Of a DNA stretch of 64,000 nt, positions 1-13,135 are shown piece after piece. Made by a program: the position numbers and the translations under genes. Location of the stretch: NCBI RefSeq assembly GCF_047663525.1, contig NC_092605.1:62001-126000 (forward strand), written 5' to 3'. The stretch comes from Anas platyrhynchos (Eukaryota > Chordata > Aves > Anseriformes > Anatidae). Each line of letters opens with the position of its first letter. The stretch's first letter is position 1. Below the pieces are notes generated by a model that ran no database searches, had not been told where the DNA came from, and saw nothing but the letters and a program-made list of their open reading frames with translations.

Positions 1-641
1 CCCGACTCCCCAACCATAACCCCCTAACCCTAATGGATCTAACCCAAACCCTAACCCCCAACCCCCTAACCCCCCAACCCTAACCCCCTGACCCTAACGG
101 ATCTAACCCTAACCCCCCAACCCTAATAGATCTAACCCTAACCCTAATCCTCTAATCCTAACCCCCCAACCCCTAACCCCCCAAGTACCCAAACCCAACC
201 CCCAAACCCCCTAACCCTAACCCCCCAACCCCCTAACCCCCCAACCCTAAACCCCCAACCCTAACCCCCTAACCCTAACGGATCTAACCCTAACCCCCCA
301 ACCCTAATAGATCTAACCCTAACCCTAATCCTCTAACCCTAACCCCCCAAACCCTAACCCCCCAAGTACCCAACCCCAACCCCCAAACCCCCTAACCCTA
401 ACCCCCCAACCCCCTAACCCCCAACCCTAAACCCCCAACCCTAACCCCCGACCCCCCAACCCTAACAGATCTAACCCTAACACTCTAACCCTAACCCCCC
501 AAACCCTAACCCCCCAAGTACCCAACCCCCTAATCCCACAACCCCCTAACCCCCAACCCTAAACCCCCAACCCTAACCCCCCAACCCTAACCCTAACCCC
601 CTAACCCTAACGGCTCTAACCCTAACCCTAACCCTAACCCC
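1..641. repeat. Partial telomere-variant spacer at left edge
   Basis: The right part of a spacer; position 1 corresponds to about 2511 in the next spacer. It is made of irregular CCCTAA-type words separated by C-runs, with the recurring variants CTAACGGATCTAACC and AACAGATCTAACC. A short canonical tract of about three CCCTAA repeats ends at ~638, just before the CATGGACC start of the first minisatellite block. The same tract precedes almost every block. Confidence 0.85.
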
Positions 642-3155
642 ATGGACCCCCCTGGTGCGCCCCGCAAATGCGTCCCCCCGGAAACAAAACCCCGCACACT
701 TGGTTCCCCCCTCATTTTGGTTCCCCCCCCCCGGTGCGCCCCACAAAAGTGTCTCCCCGGAAACAAAACCCCGCACACTTGGTTCCCCCCTCACTTTGGT
801 TCCCCCCCGGTGCGCCCCACAAATGTGTCCCCCCGGAAACAAAACCCCGCAAACTTGGTTCCCCCCTCACTTTGGTTCCCCCCCCCCGGTGCGCCCCACA
901 AATGTGTCCCCCCGGAAACAAAACCCCGCACACTTGGTTCCCCCCTCACTTTGGTTCCCCCCCCGGTGCGCCCCACAAATGTGTCCCCCCGGAAACAAAA
1001 CCCCGCAAACTTGGTTCCCCCCTCACTTTGGTTCCCCCCCCCGGTGCGCCCCACAAATGTGTCCCCCCGGAAACAAAACCCCGCACACTTGGTTCCCCCC
1101 TCACTTTGGTTCCCCCCCCCCGGTGCGCCCCCCCGTTGGGGTCCCCCCTAGCCCCATGGACCCCCTCCCCGGTGCGCCCCGCAAATATGTCCCCCCGGCA
1201 ACCGCACCCCGCAAACTTGGTTCCTCCCTCATTTTGGTTCCCCCCCACCCTTGGGGTCCCCCCAAGCCCCATGGACCCCCGCCCCCTTGGTGCCCCCCCC
1301 CCAATTTGTCTCTCCCCCCGTCCTACCCGTGCCCGCAGCAGCCGCTCGCACTCTGCCAGCGCCTTCCGCACCCGATGCTGCATCTCGGCCAGGTGGAGGC
1401 AAGCGCTGGAGGGGGGGGAATAAATTGGGGGGGGTCAATTTGGGGGGGTCCGGGGGCATTTTGGGGGTTGGGGGCGCATTTAGGGGGCGGAGGGGACTGG
1501 TTCTCACCTGTAGGACTCGGCGTCGAGCCCCCCCGGGGGCAGCTGCAGGGCCAGGATGCCTGGGGCGGTGCGGGGGGGGGCATGTCAGCACCCCCCAGAC
1601 CGAAACCCCAAAACCGCTGCCCTTGACCCCAAAACCGCCGCCGTTGACCCCAAGGTGGCCGCTGGTGACGCCGGTAGGGCCACCGGGCGCCCCGCGGGCC
1701 ACAAGTACCCAACCCCAACCCCCAAACCCCCTAACCCTAACCCCCCAACCCTAACCCCCGACACCCCAACCGACCTAACCCTAACCCTAACCCTCTAACC
1801 CTAACCCCCCAACCCTAACAGATCTAACCCTAACCCTAATCCTCTAACCCTAACCCCCCATCCTAACCCCCCAAGTACCCAACCCCAACCCCAAACCCCC
1901 TAACCCTAACCCCCCAACCCCCTAACCCCCAACCCTAACCCCCTAACCCTAACGGATCTAACTCTAATCCTCTAACCCTAACGCCCAAACCCCCTAACCC
2001 CCTAACCCTAACGGATCTAAGCCTAACCCTAACCCTCTAACCCTAAACCCCCAACCCCATAACCCCCCAACCCTAACGGATCTAACCCTAACCCTCTAAC
2101 CCTAACGCCCAAACCCCCTAAAACCCCCTAACCCTAACGGATCTAAGCCTAACCCTAACCCCCCAACACTAACAGATCTAACCCTAACCCTCTAACCCTA
2201 ACCCCCCATCCTAACCCCCCAAGTACCCAACCCCAACCCCCAAACCCCCTAACCCCCAACCCTAAACCCCCAACCCTAACTCCCTAACCCTAACGGATCT
2301 AACCCTAATCCTCTAACCCTAACGCCCAAACCCCCTAACCCCCTAACCCTAACGGATCTAAGCCTAACCCTAACCCTCTAACCCTAACCCCCCCAACCCC
2401 CTAACCCCCCAACCCTAACGGATCTAACCCTAACCCTCTAACCCTAACGCCCAAACCCCCTAACCCCCTAACCCTAACGGATCTAAGCCTAACCCTAACC
2501 CCCCAACCCTAACCCCCGACTCCCCAACCATAACCCCCTAACCCTAATGGATCTAACCCAAACCCTAACCCCCAACCCCCTAACCCCCCAACCCTAACCC
2601 CCTGACCCTAACGGATCTAACCCTAACCCCCCAACCCTAATAGATCTAACCCTAACCCTAATCCTCTAATCCTAACCCCCCAACCCCTAACCCCCCAAGT
2701 ACCCAAACCCAACCCCCAAACCCCCTAACCCTAACCCCCCAACCCCCTAACCCCCCAACCCTAAACCCCCAACCCTAACCCCCTAACCCTAACGGATCTA
2801 ACCCTAACCCCCCAACCCTAATAGATCTAACCCTAACCCTAATCCTCTAACCCTAACCCCCCAAACCCTAACCCCCCAAGTACCCAACCCCAACCCCCAA
2901 ACCCCCTAACCCTAACCCCCCAACCCCCTAACCCCCAACCCTAAACCCCCAACCCTAACCCCCGACCCCCCAACCCTAACAGATCTAACCCTAACACTCT
3001 AACCCTAACCCCCCAAACCCTAACCCCCCAAGTACCCAACCCCCTAATCCCACAACCCCCTAACCCCCAACCCTAAACCCCCAACCCTAACCCCCCAACC
3101 CTAACCCTAACCCCCTAACCCTAACGGCTCTAACCCTAACCCTAACCCTAACCCC
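642..3155. repeat. Macrosatellite unit 1 (subtype A)
   Basis: Six copies of the 77-bp minisatellite, followed by a seventh, degenerate copy near 1160. The exon-bearing block ends near 1702. The spacer is 1703-3155 (1453 bp, the shorter of two spacer forms, lacking a ~21-bp CCCCCGACCCCCCAACC insertion). Subtype A is marked by GGTGCGCCCCCCCGTTGG and by AAATATGTCC in the degenerate copy. Confidence 0.88.
1327..1559 (-). pseudogene. Two-exon gene fragment carried in each macrosatellite unit (unit 1 copy)
   Basis: Minus-strand exon a (1559-1508, 52 bp) has acceptor CCGCCCCAG and donor GTGAGAAC. Exon b (1405-1327, 79 bp) has acceptor CCCCTCCAG and donor GTAGGACG. They are separated by a 102-bp C-rich intron. 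Exon a ends AG and exon b starts C, so the codon AGC and one open frame cross the junction. The predicted fragment includes LALQLPPGGLDAESY, then HLAEMQHRVRKALAE and CERLLRAR, a charged, probably helical segment. No start, stop or other exon is visible, so this is an internal piece of a gene, amplified with its G-rich introns. Parent gene not recognised. It could be a dead fragment or be exonised in telomere-directed transcripts. The same sequence recurs in 12 further units. Confidence 0.6.
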
Positions 3156-5612
3156 ATGGACCCCCCTGGTGCGCCCCGCAAATGCGTCCCCCCGGAAACA
3201 AAACCCCGCACACTTGGTTCCCCCCTCATTTTGGTTCCCCCCCCCCGGTGCGCCCCACAAAAGTGTCCCCCCGGAAACAAAACCCCGCACACTTGGTTCC
3301 CCCCTCACTTTGGTTCCCCCCCGGTGCGCCCCACAAATGTGTCCCCCCGGAAACAAAACCCCGCAAACTTGGTTCCCCCCTCACTTTGGTTCCCCCCCCC
3401 CGGTGCGCCCCACAAATGTGTCCCCCCGGAAACAAAACCCCGCACACTTGGTTCCCCCCTCACTTTGGTTCCCCCCCCGGTGCGCCCCACAAATGTGTCC
3501 CCCCGGAAACAAAACCCCGCACACTTGGTTCCCCCCTCATTTTGGTTCCCCCCCCCCCTTCCGCCCCCCCGTTGGGGTCCCCCCTAGCCCCATGGACCCC
3601 CTCCCCGGTGCGCCCCGCAAATGTGTCCCCCCGGCAACCGCACCCCGCAAACTTGGTTCCTCCCTCATTTTGGTTCCCCCCCACCCTTGGGGTCCCCCCA
3701 AGCCCCATGGACCCCCGCCCCCTTGGTGCCCCCCCCCCAATTTGTCTCTCCCCCCGTCCTACCCGTGCCCGCAGCAGCCGCTCGCACTCTGCCAGCGCCT
3801 TCCGCACCCGATGCTGCATCTCGGCCAGGTGGAGGCAAGCGCTGGAGGGGGGGGAATAAATTGGGGGGGGTCAATTTGGGGGGGTCCGGGGGCATTTTGG
3901 GGGTTGGGGGCGCATTTAGGGGGCGGAGGGGACTGGTTCTCACCTGTAGGACTCGGCGTCGAGCCCCCCCGGGGGCAGCTGCAGGGCCAGGATGCCTGGG
4001 GCGGTGCGGGGGGGGGCATGTCAGCACCCCCCAGACCGAAACCCCAAAACCGCTGCCCTTGACCCCAAAACCGCCGCCGTTGACCCCAAGGTGGCCGCTG
4101 GTGACGCCGGTAGGGCCACCGGGCGCCCCGCGGGCCACAAGTACCCAACCCCAACCCCCAAACCCCCTAACCCTAACCCCCCAACCCTAACCCCCGACAC
4201 CCCAACCGACCTAACCCTAACCCTAACCCTCTAACCCTAACCCCCCAACCCTAACAGATCTAACCCTAACCCTAATCCTCTAACCCTAACCCCCCATCCT
4301 AACCCCCCAAGTACCCAACCCCAACCCCAAACCCCCTAACCCTAACCCCCCAACCCCCTAACCCCCAACCCTAACCCCCTAACCCTAACGGATCTAACTC
4401 TAATCCTCTAACCCTAACGCCCAAACCCCCTAACCCCCTAACCCTAACGGATCTAAGCCTAACCCTAACCCTCTAACCCTAAACCCCCAACCCCATAACC
4501 CCCCAACCCTAACGGATCTAACCCTAACCCTCTAACCCTAACGCCCAAACCCCCTAAAACCCCCTAACCCTAACGGATCTAAGCCTAACCCTAACCCCCC
4601 AACACTAACAGATCTAACCCTAACCCTCTAACCCTAACCCCCCATCCTAACCCCCCAAGTACCCAACCCCAACCCCCAAACCCCCTAACCCCCAACCCTA
4701 AACCCCCAACCCTAACTCCCTAACCCTAACGGATCTAACCCTAATCCTCTAACCCTAACGCCCAAACCCCCTAACCCCCTAACCCTAACGGATCTAAGCC
4801 TAACCCTAACCCTCTAACCCTAACCCCCCCAACCCCCTAACCCCCCAACCCTAACGGATCTAACCCTAACCCTCTAACCCTAACGCCCAAACCCCCTAAC
4901 CCCCTAACCCTAACGGATATAAGCCTAACCCTAACCCCCCAACCCTAACCCCCGACTCCCCAACCATAACCCCCTAACCCTAATGGATCTAACCCAAACC
5001 CTAACCCCCAACCCCCTAACCCCCCAACCCTAACCCCCTGACCCTAACGGATCTAACCCTAACCCCCCAACCCTAATAGATCTAACCCTAACCCTAATCC
5101 TCTAATCCTAACCCCCCAACCCCTAACCCCCCAAGTACCCAAACCCAACCCCCAAACCCCCTAACCCTAACCCCCCAACCCCCTAACCCCCCAACCCTAA
5201 ACCCCCAACCCTAACCCCCGACCCCCCAACCCTAACCCCCTAACCCTAACGGATCTAACCCTAACCCCCCAACCCTAATAGATCTAACCCTAACCCTAAT
5301 CCTCTAACCCTAACCCCCCAAACCCTAACCCCCCAAGTACCCAACCCCAACCCCCAAACCCCCTAACCCTAACCCCCCAACCCCCTAACCCCCAACCCTA
5401 AACCCCCAACCCTAACCCCCGACCCCCCAACCCTAACAGATCTAACCCTAACACTCTAACCCTAACCCCCCAAACCCTAACCCCCCAAGTACCCAACCCC
5501 CTAATCCCACAACCCCCTAACCCCCAACCCTAAACCCCCAACCCTAACCCCCCAACCCTAACCCTAACCCCCTAACCCTAACGGCTCTAACCCTAACCCT
5601 AACCCTAACCCC
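3156..5612. repeat. Macrosatellite unit 2 (subtype B)
   Basis: Five 77-bp copies. Exon b lies at 3763-3841 and exon a at 3944-3995 (minus strand). The spacer is 4139-5612, 1474 bp. Subtype B is marked by CCCCTTCCGCCCCCC ending the minisatellite and AAATGTGTCC in the degenerate copy. One spacer substitution (GGATATAAGCC, near 4916) is seen only here. Confidence 0.88.
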
Positions 5613-7990
5613 ATGGACCCCCCTGGTGCGCCCCGCAAATGCGTCCCCCCGGAAACAAAACCCCGCACACTTGGTTCCCCCCTCATTTTGGTTCCCCCCC
5701 CGGTGCGCCCCACAAAAGTGTCCCCCCGGAAACAAAACCCCGCACACTTGGTTCCCCCCTCACTTTGGTTCCCCCCCCCGGTGCGCCCCACAAATGTGTC
5801 CCCCCGGAAACAAAACCCCGCAAACTTGGTTCCCCCCTCACTTTGGTTCCCCCCCCCGGTGCGCCCCACAAATGTGTCCCCCCGGAAACAAAACCCCGCA
5901 CACTTGGTTCCCCCCTCACTTTGGTTCCCCCCCCCCGGTGCGCCCCCCCGTTGGGGTCCCCCCTAGCCCCATGGACCCCCTCCCCGGTGCGCCCCGCAAA
6001 TATGTCCCCCCGGCAACCGCACCCCGCAAACTTGGTTCCTCCCTCATTTTGGTTCCCCCCCACCCTTGGGGTCCCCCCAAGCCCCATGGACCCCCGCCCC
6101 CTTGGTGCCCCCCCCCCAATTTGTCTCTCCCCCCGTCCTACCCGTGCCCGCAGCAGCCGCTCGCACTCTGCCAGCGCCTTCCGCACCCGATGCTGCATCT
6201 CGGCCAGGTGGAGGCAAGCGCTGGAGGGGGGGGAATAAATTGGGGGGGGTCAATTTGGGGGGGTCCGGGGGCATTTTGGGGGTTGGGGGCGCATTTAGGG
6301 GGCGGAGGGGACTGGTTCTCACCTGTAGGACTCGGCGTCGAGCCCCCCCGGGGGCAGCTGCAGGGCCAGGATGCCTGGGGCGGTGCGGGGGGGGGCATGT
6401 CAGCACCCCCCAGACCGAAACCCCAAAACCGCTGCCCTTGACCCCAAAACCGCCGCCGTTGACCCCAAGGTGGCCGCTGGTGACGCCGGTAGGGCCACCG
6501 GGCGCCCCGCGGGCCACAAGTACCCAACCCCAACCCCCAAACCCCCTAACCCTAACCCCCCAACCCTAACCCCCGACACCCCAACCGACCTAACCCTAAC
6601 CCTAACCCTCTAACCCTAACCCCCCAACCCTAACAGATCTAACCCTAACCCTAATCCTCTAACCCTAACCCCCCATCCTAACCCCCCAAGTACCCAACCC
6701 CAACCCCAAACCCCCTAACCCTAACCCCCAACCCCCTAACCCCCAACCCTAACCCCCTAACCCTAACGGATCTAACTCTAATCCTCTAACCCTAACGCCC
6801 AAACCCCCTAACCCCCTAACCCTAACGGATCTAAGCCTAACCCTAACCCTCTAACCCTAAACCCCCAACCCCATAACCCCCCAACCCTAACGGATCTAAC
6901 CCTAACCCTCTAACCCTAACGCCCAAACCCCCTAAAACCCCCTAACCCTAACGGATCTAAGCCTAACCCTAACCCCCCAACACTAACAGATCTAACCCTA
7001 ACCCTCTAACCCTAACCCCCCATCCTAACCCCCCAAGTACCCAACCCCAACCCCCAAACCCCCTAACCCCCAACCCTAAACCCCCAACCCTAACTCCCTA
7101 ACCCTAACGGATCTAACCCTAATCCTCTAACCCTAACGCCCAAACCCCCTAACCCCCTAACCCTAACGGATCTAAGCCTAACCCTAACCCTCTAACCCTA
7201 ACCCCCCCAACCCCCTAACCCCCCAACCCTAACGGATCTAACCCTAACCCTCTAACCCTAACGCCCAAACCCCCTAACCCCCTAACCCTAACGGATCTAA
7301 GCCTAACCCTAACCCCCCAACCCTAACCCCCGACTCCCCAACCATAACCCCCTAACCCTAATGGATCTAACCCAAACCCTAACCCCCAACCCCCTAACCC
7401 CCCAACCCTAACCCCCTGACCCTAACGGATCTAACCCTAACCCCCCAACCCTAATAGATCTAACCCTAACCCTAATCCTCTAATCCTAACCCCCCAACCC
7501 CTAACCCCCCAAGTACCCAAACCCAACCCCCAAACCCCCTAACCCTAACCCCCCAACCCCCTAACCCCCCAACCCTAAACCCCCAACCCTAACCCCCGAC
7601 CCCCCAACCCTAACCCCCTAACCCTAACGGATCTAACCCTAACCCCCCAACCCTAATAGATCTAACCCTAACCCTAATCCTCTAACCCTAACCCCCCAAA
7701 CCCTAACCCCCCAAGTACCCAACCCCAACCCCCAAACCCCCTAACCCTAACCCCCCAACCCCCTAACCCCCAACCCTAAACCCCCAACCCTAACCCCCGA
7801 CCCCCCAACCCTAACAGATCTAACCCTAACACTCTAACCCTAACCCCCCAAACCCTAACCCCCCAAGTACCCAACCCCCTAATCCCACAACCCCCTAACC
7901 CCCAACCCTAAACCCCCAACCCTAACCCCCCAACCCTAACCCTAACCCCCTAACCCTAACGGCTCTAACCCTAACCCTAACCCTAACCCC
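5613..7990. repeat. Macrosatellite unit 3 (subtype A)
   Basis: Four 77-bp copies. Exon b at 6142-6220 and exon a at 6323-6374. Spacer 6518-7990 (1473 bp). It carries the subtype A markers seen in unit 1. Confidence 0.88.
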
Positions 7991-10679
7991 ATGGACCCCC
8001 CTGGTGCGCCCCGCAAATGCGTCCCCCCGGAAACAAAACCCCGCACACTTGGTTCCCCCCTCATTTTGGTTCCCCCCCCCGGTGCGCCCCACAAAAGTGT
8101 CCCCCCGGAAACAAAACCCCGCACACTTGGTTCCCCCCTCACTTTGGTTCCCCCCCCCGGTGCGCCCCACAAATGTGTCCCCCCGGAAACAAAACCCCGC
8201 AAACTTGGTTCCCCCCTCACTTTGGTTCCCCCCCCCGGTGCGCCCCACAAATGTGTCCCCCCGGAAACAAAACCCCGCACACTTGGTTCCCCCCTCACTT
8301 TGGTTCCCCCCCCCCGGTGCGCCCCCCCGTTGGGGTCCCCCCTAGCCCCATGGACCCCCTCCCCGGTGCGCCCCGCAAATATGTCCCCCCGGCAACCGCA
8401 CCCCGCAAACTTGGTTCCTCCCTCATTTTGGTTCCCCCCCACCCTTGGGGTCCCCCCAAGCCCCATGGACCCCCGCCCCCTTGGTGCCCCCCCCCCAATT
8501 TGTCTCTCCCCCCGTCCTACCCGTGCCCGCAGCAGCCGCTCGCACTCTGCCAGCGCCTTCCGCACCCGATGCTGCATCTCGGCCAGGTGGAGGCAAGCGC
8601 TGGAGGGGGGGGAATAAATTGGGGGGGGTCAATTTGGGGGGGTCCGGGGGCATTTTGGGGGTTGGGGGCGCATTTAGGGGGCGGAGGGGACTGGTTCTCA
8701 CCTGTAGGACTCGGCGTCGAGCCCCCCCGGGGGCAGCTGCAGGGCCAGGATGCCTGGGGCGGTGCGGGGGGGGGCATGTCAGCACCCCCCAGACCGAAAC
8801 CCCAAAACCGCTGCCCTTGACCCCAAAACCGCCGCCGTTGACCCCAAGGTGGCCGCTGGTGACGCCGGTAGGGCCACCGGGCGCCCCGCGGGCCACAAGT
8901 ACCCAACCCCAACCCCCAAACCCCCTAACCCTAACCCCCCAACCCTAACCCCCGACACCCCAACCGACCTAACCCTAACCCTAACCCTCTAACCCTAACC
9001 CCCCAACCCTAACAGATCTAACCCTAACCCTAATCCTCTAACCCTAACCCCCCATCCTAACCCCCCAAGTACCCAACCCCAACCCCAAACCCCCTAACCC
9101 TAACCCCCAACCCCCTAACCCCCAACCCTAACCCCCTAACCCTAACGGATCTAACTCTAATCCTCTAACCCTAACGCCCAAACCCCCTAACCCCCTAACC
9201 CTAACGGATCTAAGCCTAACCCTAACCCTCTAACCCTAAACCCCCAACCCCATAACCCCCCAACCCTAACGGATCTAACCCTAACCCTCTAACCCTAACG
9301 CCCAAACCCCCTAAAACCCCCTAACCCTAACGGATCTAAGCCTAACCCTAACCCCCCAACACTAACAGATCTAACCCTAACCCTCTAACCCTAACCCCCC
9401 ATCCTAACCCCCCAAGTACCCAACCCCAACCCCCAAACCCCCTAACCCCCAACCCTAAACCCCCAACCCTAACTCCCTAACCCTAACGGATCTAACCCTA
9501 ATCCTCTAACCCTAACGCCCAAACCCCCTAACCCCCTAACCCTAACGGATCTAAGCCTAACCCTAACCCTCTAACCCTAACCCCCCCAACCCCCTAACCC
9601 CCCAACCCTAACGGATCTAACCCTAACCCTCTAACCCTAACGCCCAAACCCCCTAACCCCCTAACCCTAACGGATCTAAGCCTAACCCTAACCCCCCAAC
9701 CCTAACCCCCGACTCCCCAACCATAACCCCCTAACCCTAATGGATCTAACCCAAACCCTAACCCCCAACCCCCTAACCCCCCAACCCTAACCCCCTGACC
9801 CTAACGGATCTAACCCTAACCCCCCAACCCTAATAGATCTAACCCTAACCCTAATCCTCTAATCCTAACCCCCCAACCCCTAACCCCCCAAGTACCCAAA
9901 CCCAACCCCCAAACCCCCTAACCCTAACCCCCCAACCCCCTAACCCCCCAACCCTAAACCCCCAACCCTAACCCCCGACCCTAACTCCCTAACCCTAACG
10001 GATCTAACCCTAATCCTCTAACCCTAACGCCCAAACCCCCTAACCCCCTAACCCTAACGGATCTAAGCCTAACCCTAACCCTCTAACCCTAACCCCCCCA
10101 ACCCCCTAACCCCCCAACCCTAACGGATCTAACCCTAACCCTCTAACCCTAACGCCCAAACCCCCTAACCCCCTAACCCTAACGGATCTAAGCCTAACCC
10201 TAACCCCCCAACCCTAACCCCCGACTCCCCAACCATAACCCCCTAACCCTAATGGATCTAACCCAAACCCTAACCCCCAACCCCCTAACCCCCCAACCCT
10301 AACCCCCTGACCCTAACGGATCTAACCCTAACCCCCCAACCCTAATAGATCTAACCCTAACCCTAATCCTCTAATCCTAACCCCCCAAACCCTAACCCCC
10401 CAAGTACCCAACCCCAACCCCCAAACCCCCTAACCCTAACCCCCCAACCCCCTAACCCCCAACCCTAAACCCCCAACCCTAACCCCCGACCCCCCAACCC
10501 TAACAGATCTAACCCTAACACTCTAACCCTAACCCCCCAAACCCTAACCCCCCAAGTACCCAACCCCCTAATCCCACAACCCCCTAACCCCCAACCCTAA
10601 ACCCCCAACCCTAACCCCCCAACCCTAACCCTAACCCCCTAACCCTAACGGCTCTAACCCTAACCCTAACCCTAACCCC
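7991..10679. repeat. Macrosatellite unit 4 (subtype A, enlarged spacer)
   Basis: Four 77-bp copies, with the same minisatellite variant order as unit 3, so units 3 and 4 look like a recent duplication. Exon b at 8521-8599, exon a at 8702-8753. The spacer 8897-10679 is 1783 bp, about 309 bp longer than usual. An internal stretch beginning CCCTAACTCCCTAACC recurs at ~9470 and ~9980, indicating an out-of-register exchange inside the spacer. Confidence 0.87.
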
Positions 10680-13135
10680 ATGGACCCCCCTGGTGCGCCC
10701 CGCAAATGCGTCCCCCCGGAAACAAAACCCCGCACACTTGGTTCCCCCCTCATTTTGGTTCCCCCCCCCGGTGCGCCCCACAAATGTGTCCCCCCGGAAA
10801 CAAAACCCCGCACACTTGGTTCCCCCCTCACTTTGGTTCCCCCCCCCGGTGCGCCCCACAAATGTGTCCCCCCGGAAACAAAACCCCGCACACTTGGTTC
10901 CCCCCTCACTTTGGTTCCCCCCCCCCGGTGCGCCCCACAAATGTGTCCCCCCGGAAACAAAAACCCGCACACTTGGTTCCCCCCTCACTTTGGTTCCCCC
11001 CCGGTGCGCCCCACAAATGTGTCCCCCCAGAAACAAAACCCCGCACACTTGGTTCCCCCCTCATTTTGGTTCCCCCCCCCCTTCCGCCCCCCCGTTGGGG
11101 TCCCCCCTAGCCCCATGGACCCCCTCCCCGGTGCGCCCCGCAAATGTGTCCCCCCGGCAACCGCACCCCGCAAACTTGGTTCCTCCCTCATTTTGGTTCC
11201 CCCCCACCCTTGGGGTCCCCCCAAGCCCCATGGACCCCCGCCCCCTTGGTGCCCCCCCCCCAATTTGTCTCTCCCCCCGTCCTACCCGTGCCCGCAGCAG
11301 CCGCTCGCACTCTGCCAGCGCCTTCCGCACCCGATGCTGCATCTCGGCCAGGTGGAGGCAAGCGCTGGAGGGGGGGGAATAAATTGGGGGGGGTCAATTT
11401 GGGGGGGTCCGGGGGCATTTTGGGGGTTGGGGGCGCATTTAGGGGGCGGAGGGGACTGGTTCTCACCTGTAGGACTCGGCGTCGAGCCCCCCCGGGGGCA
11501 GCTGCAGGGCCAGGATGCCTGGGGCGGTGCGGGGGGGGGCATGTCAGCACCCCCCAGACCGAAACCCCAAAACCGCTGCCCTTGACCCCAAAACCGCCGC
11601 CGTTGACCCCAAGGTGGCCGCTGGTGACGCCGGTAGGGCCACCGGGCGCCCCGCGGGCCACAAGTACCCAACCCCAACCCCCAAACCCCCTAACCCTAAC
11701 CCCCCAACCCTAACCCCCGACACCCCAACCGACCTAACCCTAACCCTAACCCTCTAACCCTAACCCCCCAACCCTAACAGATCTAACCCTAACCCTAATC
11801 CTCTAACCCTAACCCCCCATCCTAACCCCCCAAGTACCCAACCCCAACCCCAAACCCCCTAACCCTAACCCCCCAACCCCCTAACCCCCAACCCTAACCC
11901 CCTAACCCTAACGGATCTAACTCTAATCCTCTAACCCTAACGCCCAAACCCCCTAACCCCCTAACCCTAACGGATCTAAGCCTAACCCTAACCCTCTAAC
12001 CCTAAACCCCCAACCCCATAACCCCCCAACCCTAACGGATCTAACCCTAACCCTCTAACCCTAACGCCCAAACCCCCTAAAACCCCCTAACCCTAACGGA
12101 TCTAAGCCTAACCCTAACCCCCCAACACTAACAGATCTAACCCTAACCCTCTAACCCTAACCCCCCATCCTAACCCCCCAAGTACCCAACCCCAACCCCC
12201 AAACCCCCTAACCCCCAACCCTAAACCCCCAACCCTAACTCCCTAACCCTAACGGATCTAACCCTAATCCTCTAACCCTAACGCCCAAACCCCCTAACCC
12301 CCTAACCCTAACGGATCTAAGCCTAACCCTAACCCTCTAACCCTAACCCCCCCAACCCCCTAACCCCCCAACCCTAACGGATCTAACCCTAACCCTCTAA
12401 CCCTAACGCCCAAACCCCCTAACCCCCTAACCCTAACGGATCTAAGCCTAACCCTAACCCCCCAACCCTAACCCCCGACTCCCCAACCATAACCCCCTAA
12501 CCCTAATGGATCTAACCCAAACCCTAACCCCCAACCCCCTAACCCCCCAACCCTAACCCCCTGACCCTAACGGATCTAACCCTAACCCCCCAACCCTAAT
12601 AGATCTAACCCTAACCCTAATCCTCTAATCCTAACCCCCCAACCCCTAACCCCCCAAGTACCCAAACCCAACCCCCAAACCCCCTAACCCTAACCCCCCA
12701 ACCCCCTAACCCCCCAACCCTAAACCCCCAACCCTAACCCCCGACCCCCCAACCCTAACCCCCTAACCCTAACGGATCTAACCCTAACCCCCCAACCCTA
12801 ATAGATCTAACCCTAACCCTAATCCTCTAACCCTAACCCCCCAAACCCTAACCCCCCAAGTACCCAACCCCAACCCCCAAACCCCCTAACCCTAACCCCC
12901 CAACCCCCTAACCCCCAACCCTAAACCCCCAACCCTAACCCCCGACCCCCCAACCCTAACAGATCTAACCCTAACACTCTAACCCTAACCCCCCAAACCC
13001 TAACCCCCCAAGTACCCAACCCCCTAATCCCACAACCCCCTAACCCCCAACCCTAAACCCCCAACCCTAACCCCCCAACCCTAACCCTAACCCCCTAACC
13101 CTAACGGCTCTAACCCTAACCCTAACCCTAACCCC
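10680..13135. repeat. Macrosatellite unit 5 (subtype B)
   Basis: Five 77-bp copies. The fourth carries the AAAAACCCGC variant and the fifth the CCCCCCAGAAAC variant; this ordered pair recurs in units 8, 10, 11, 12 and 13. Exon b at 11286-11364, exon a at 11467-11518. Spacer 11662-13135, 1474 bp. Confidence 0.87.

Noticed and set aside
1..641. True terminal telomere
   Set aside because: Telomeric words are heavily interrupted and identical in register to interior spacers; there is no long pure CCCTAA tract.
642..1310. CRISPR-like regular repeat pattern
   Set aside because: Repeats are directly adjacent with no variable spacers, in a vertebrate genome; this is a minisatellite.
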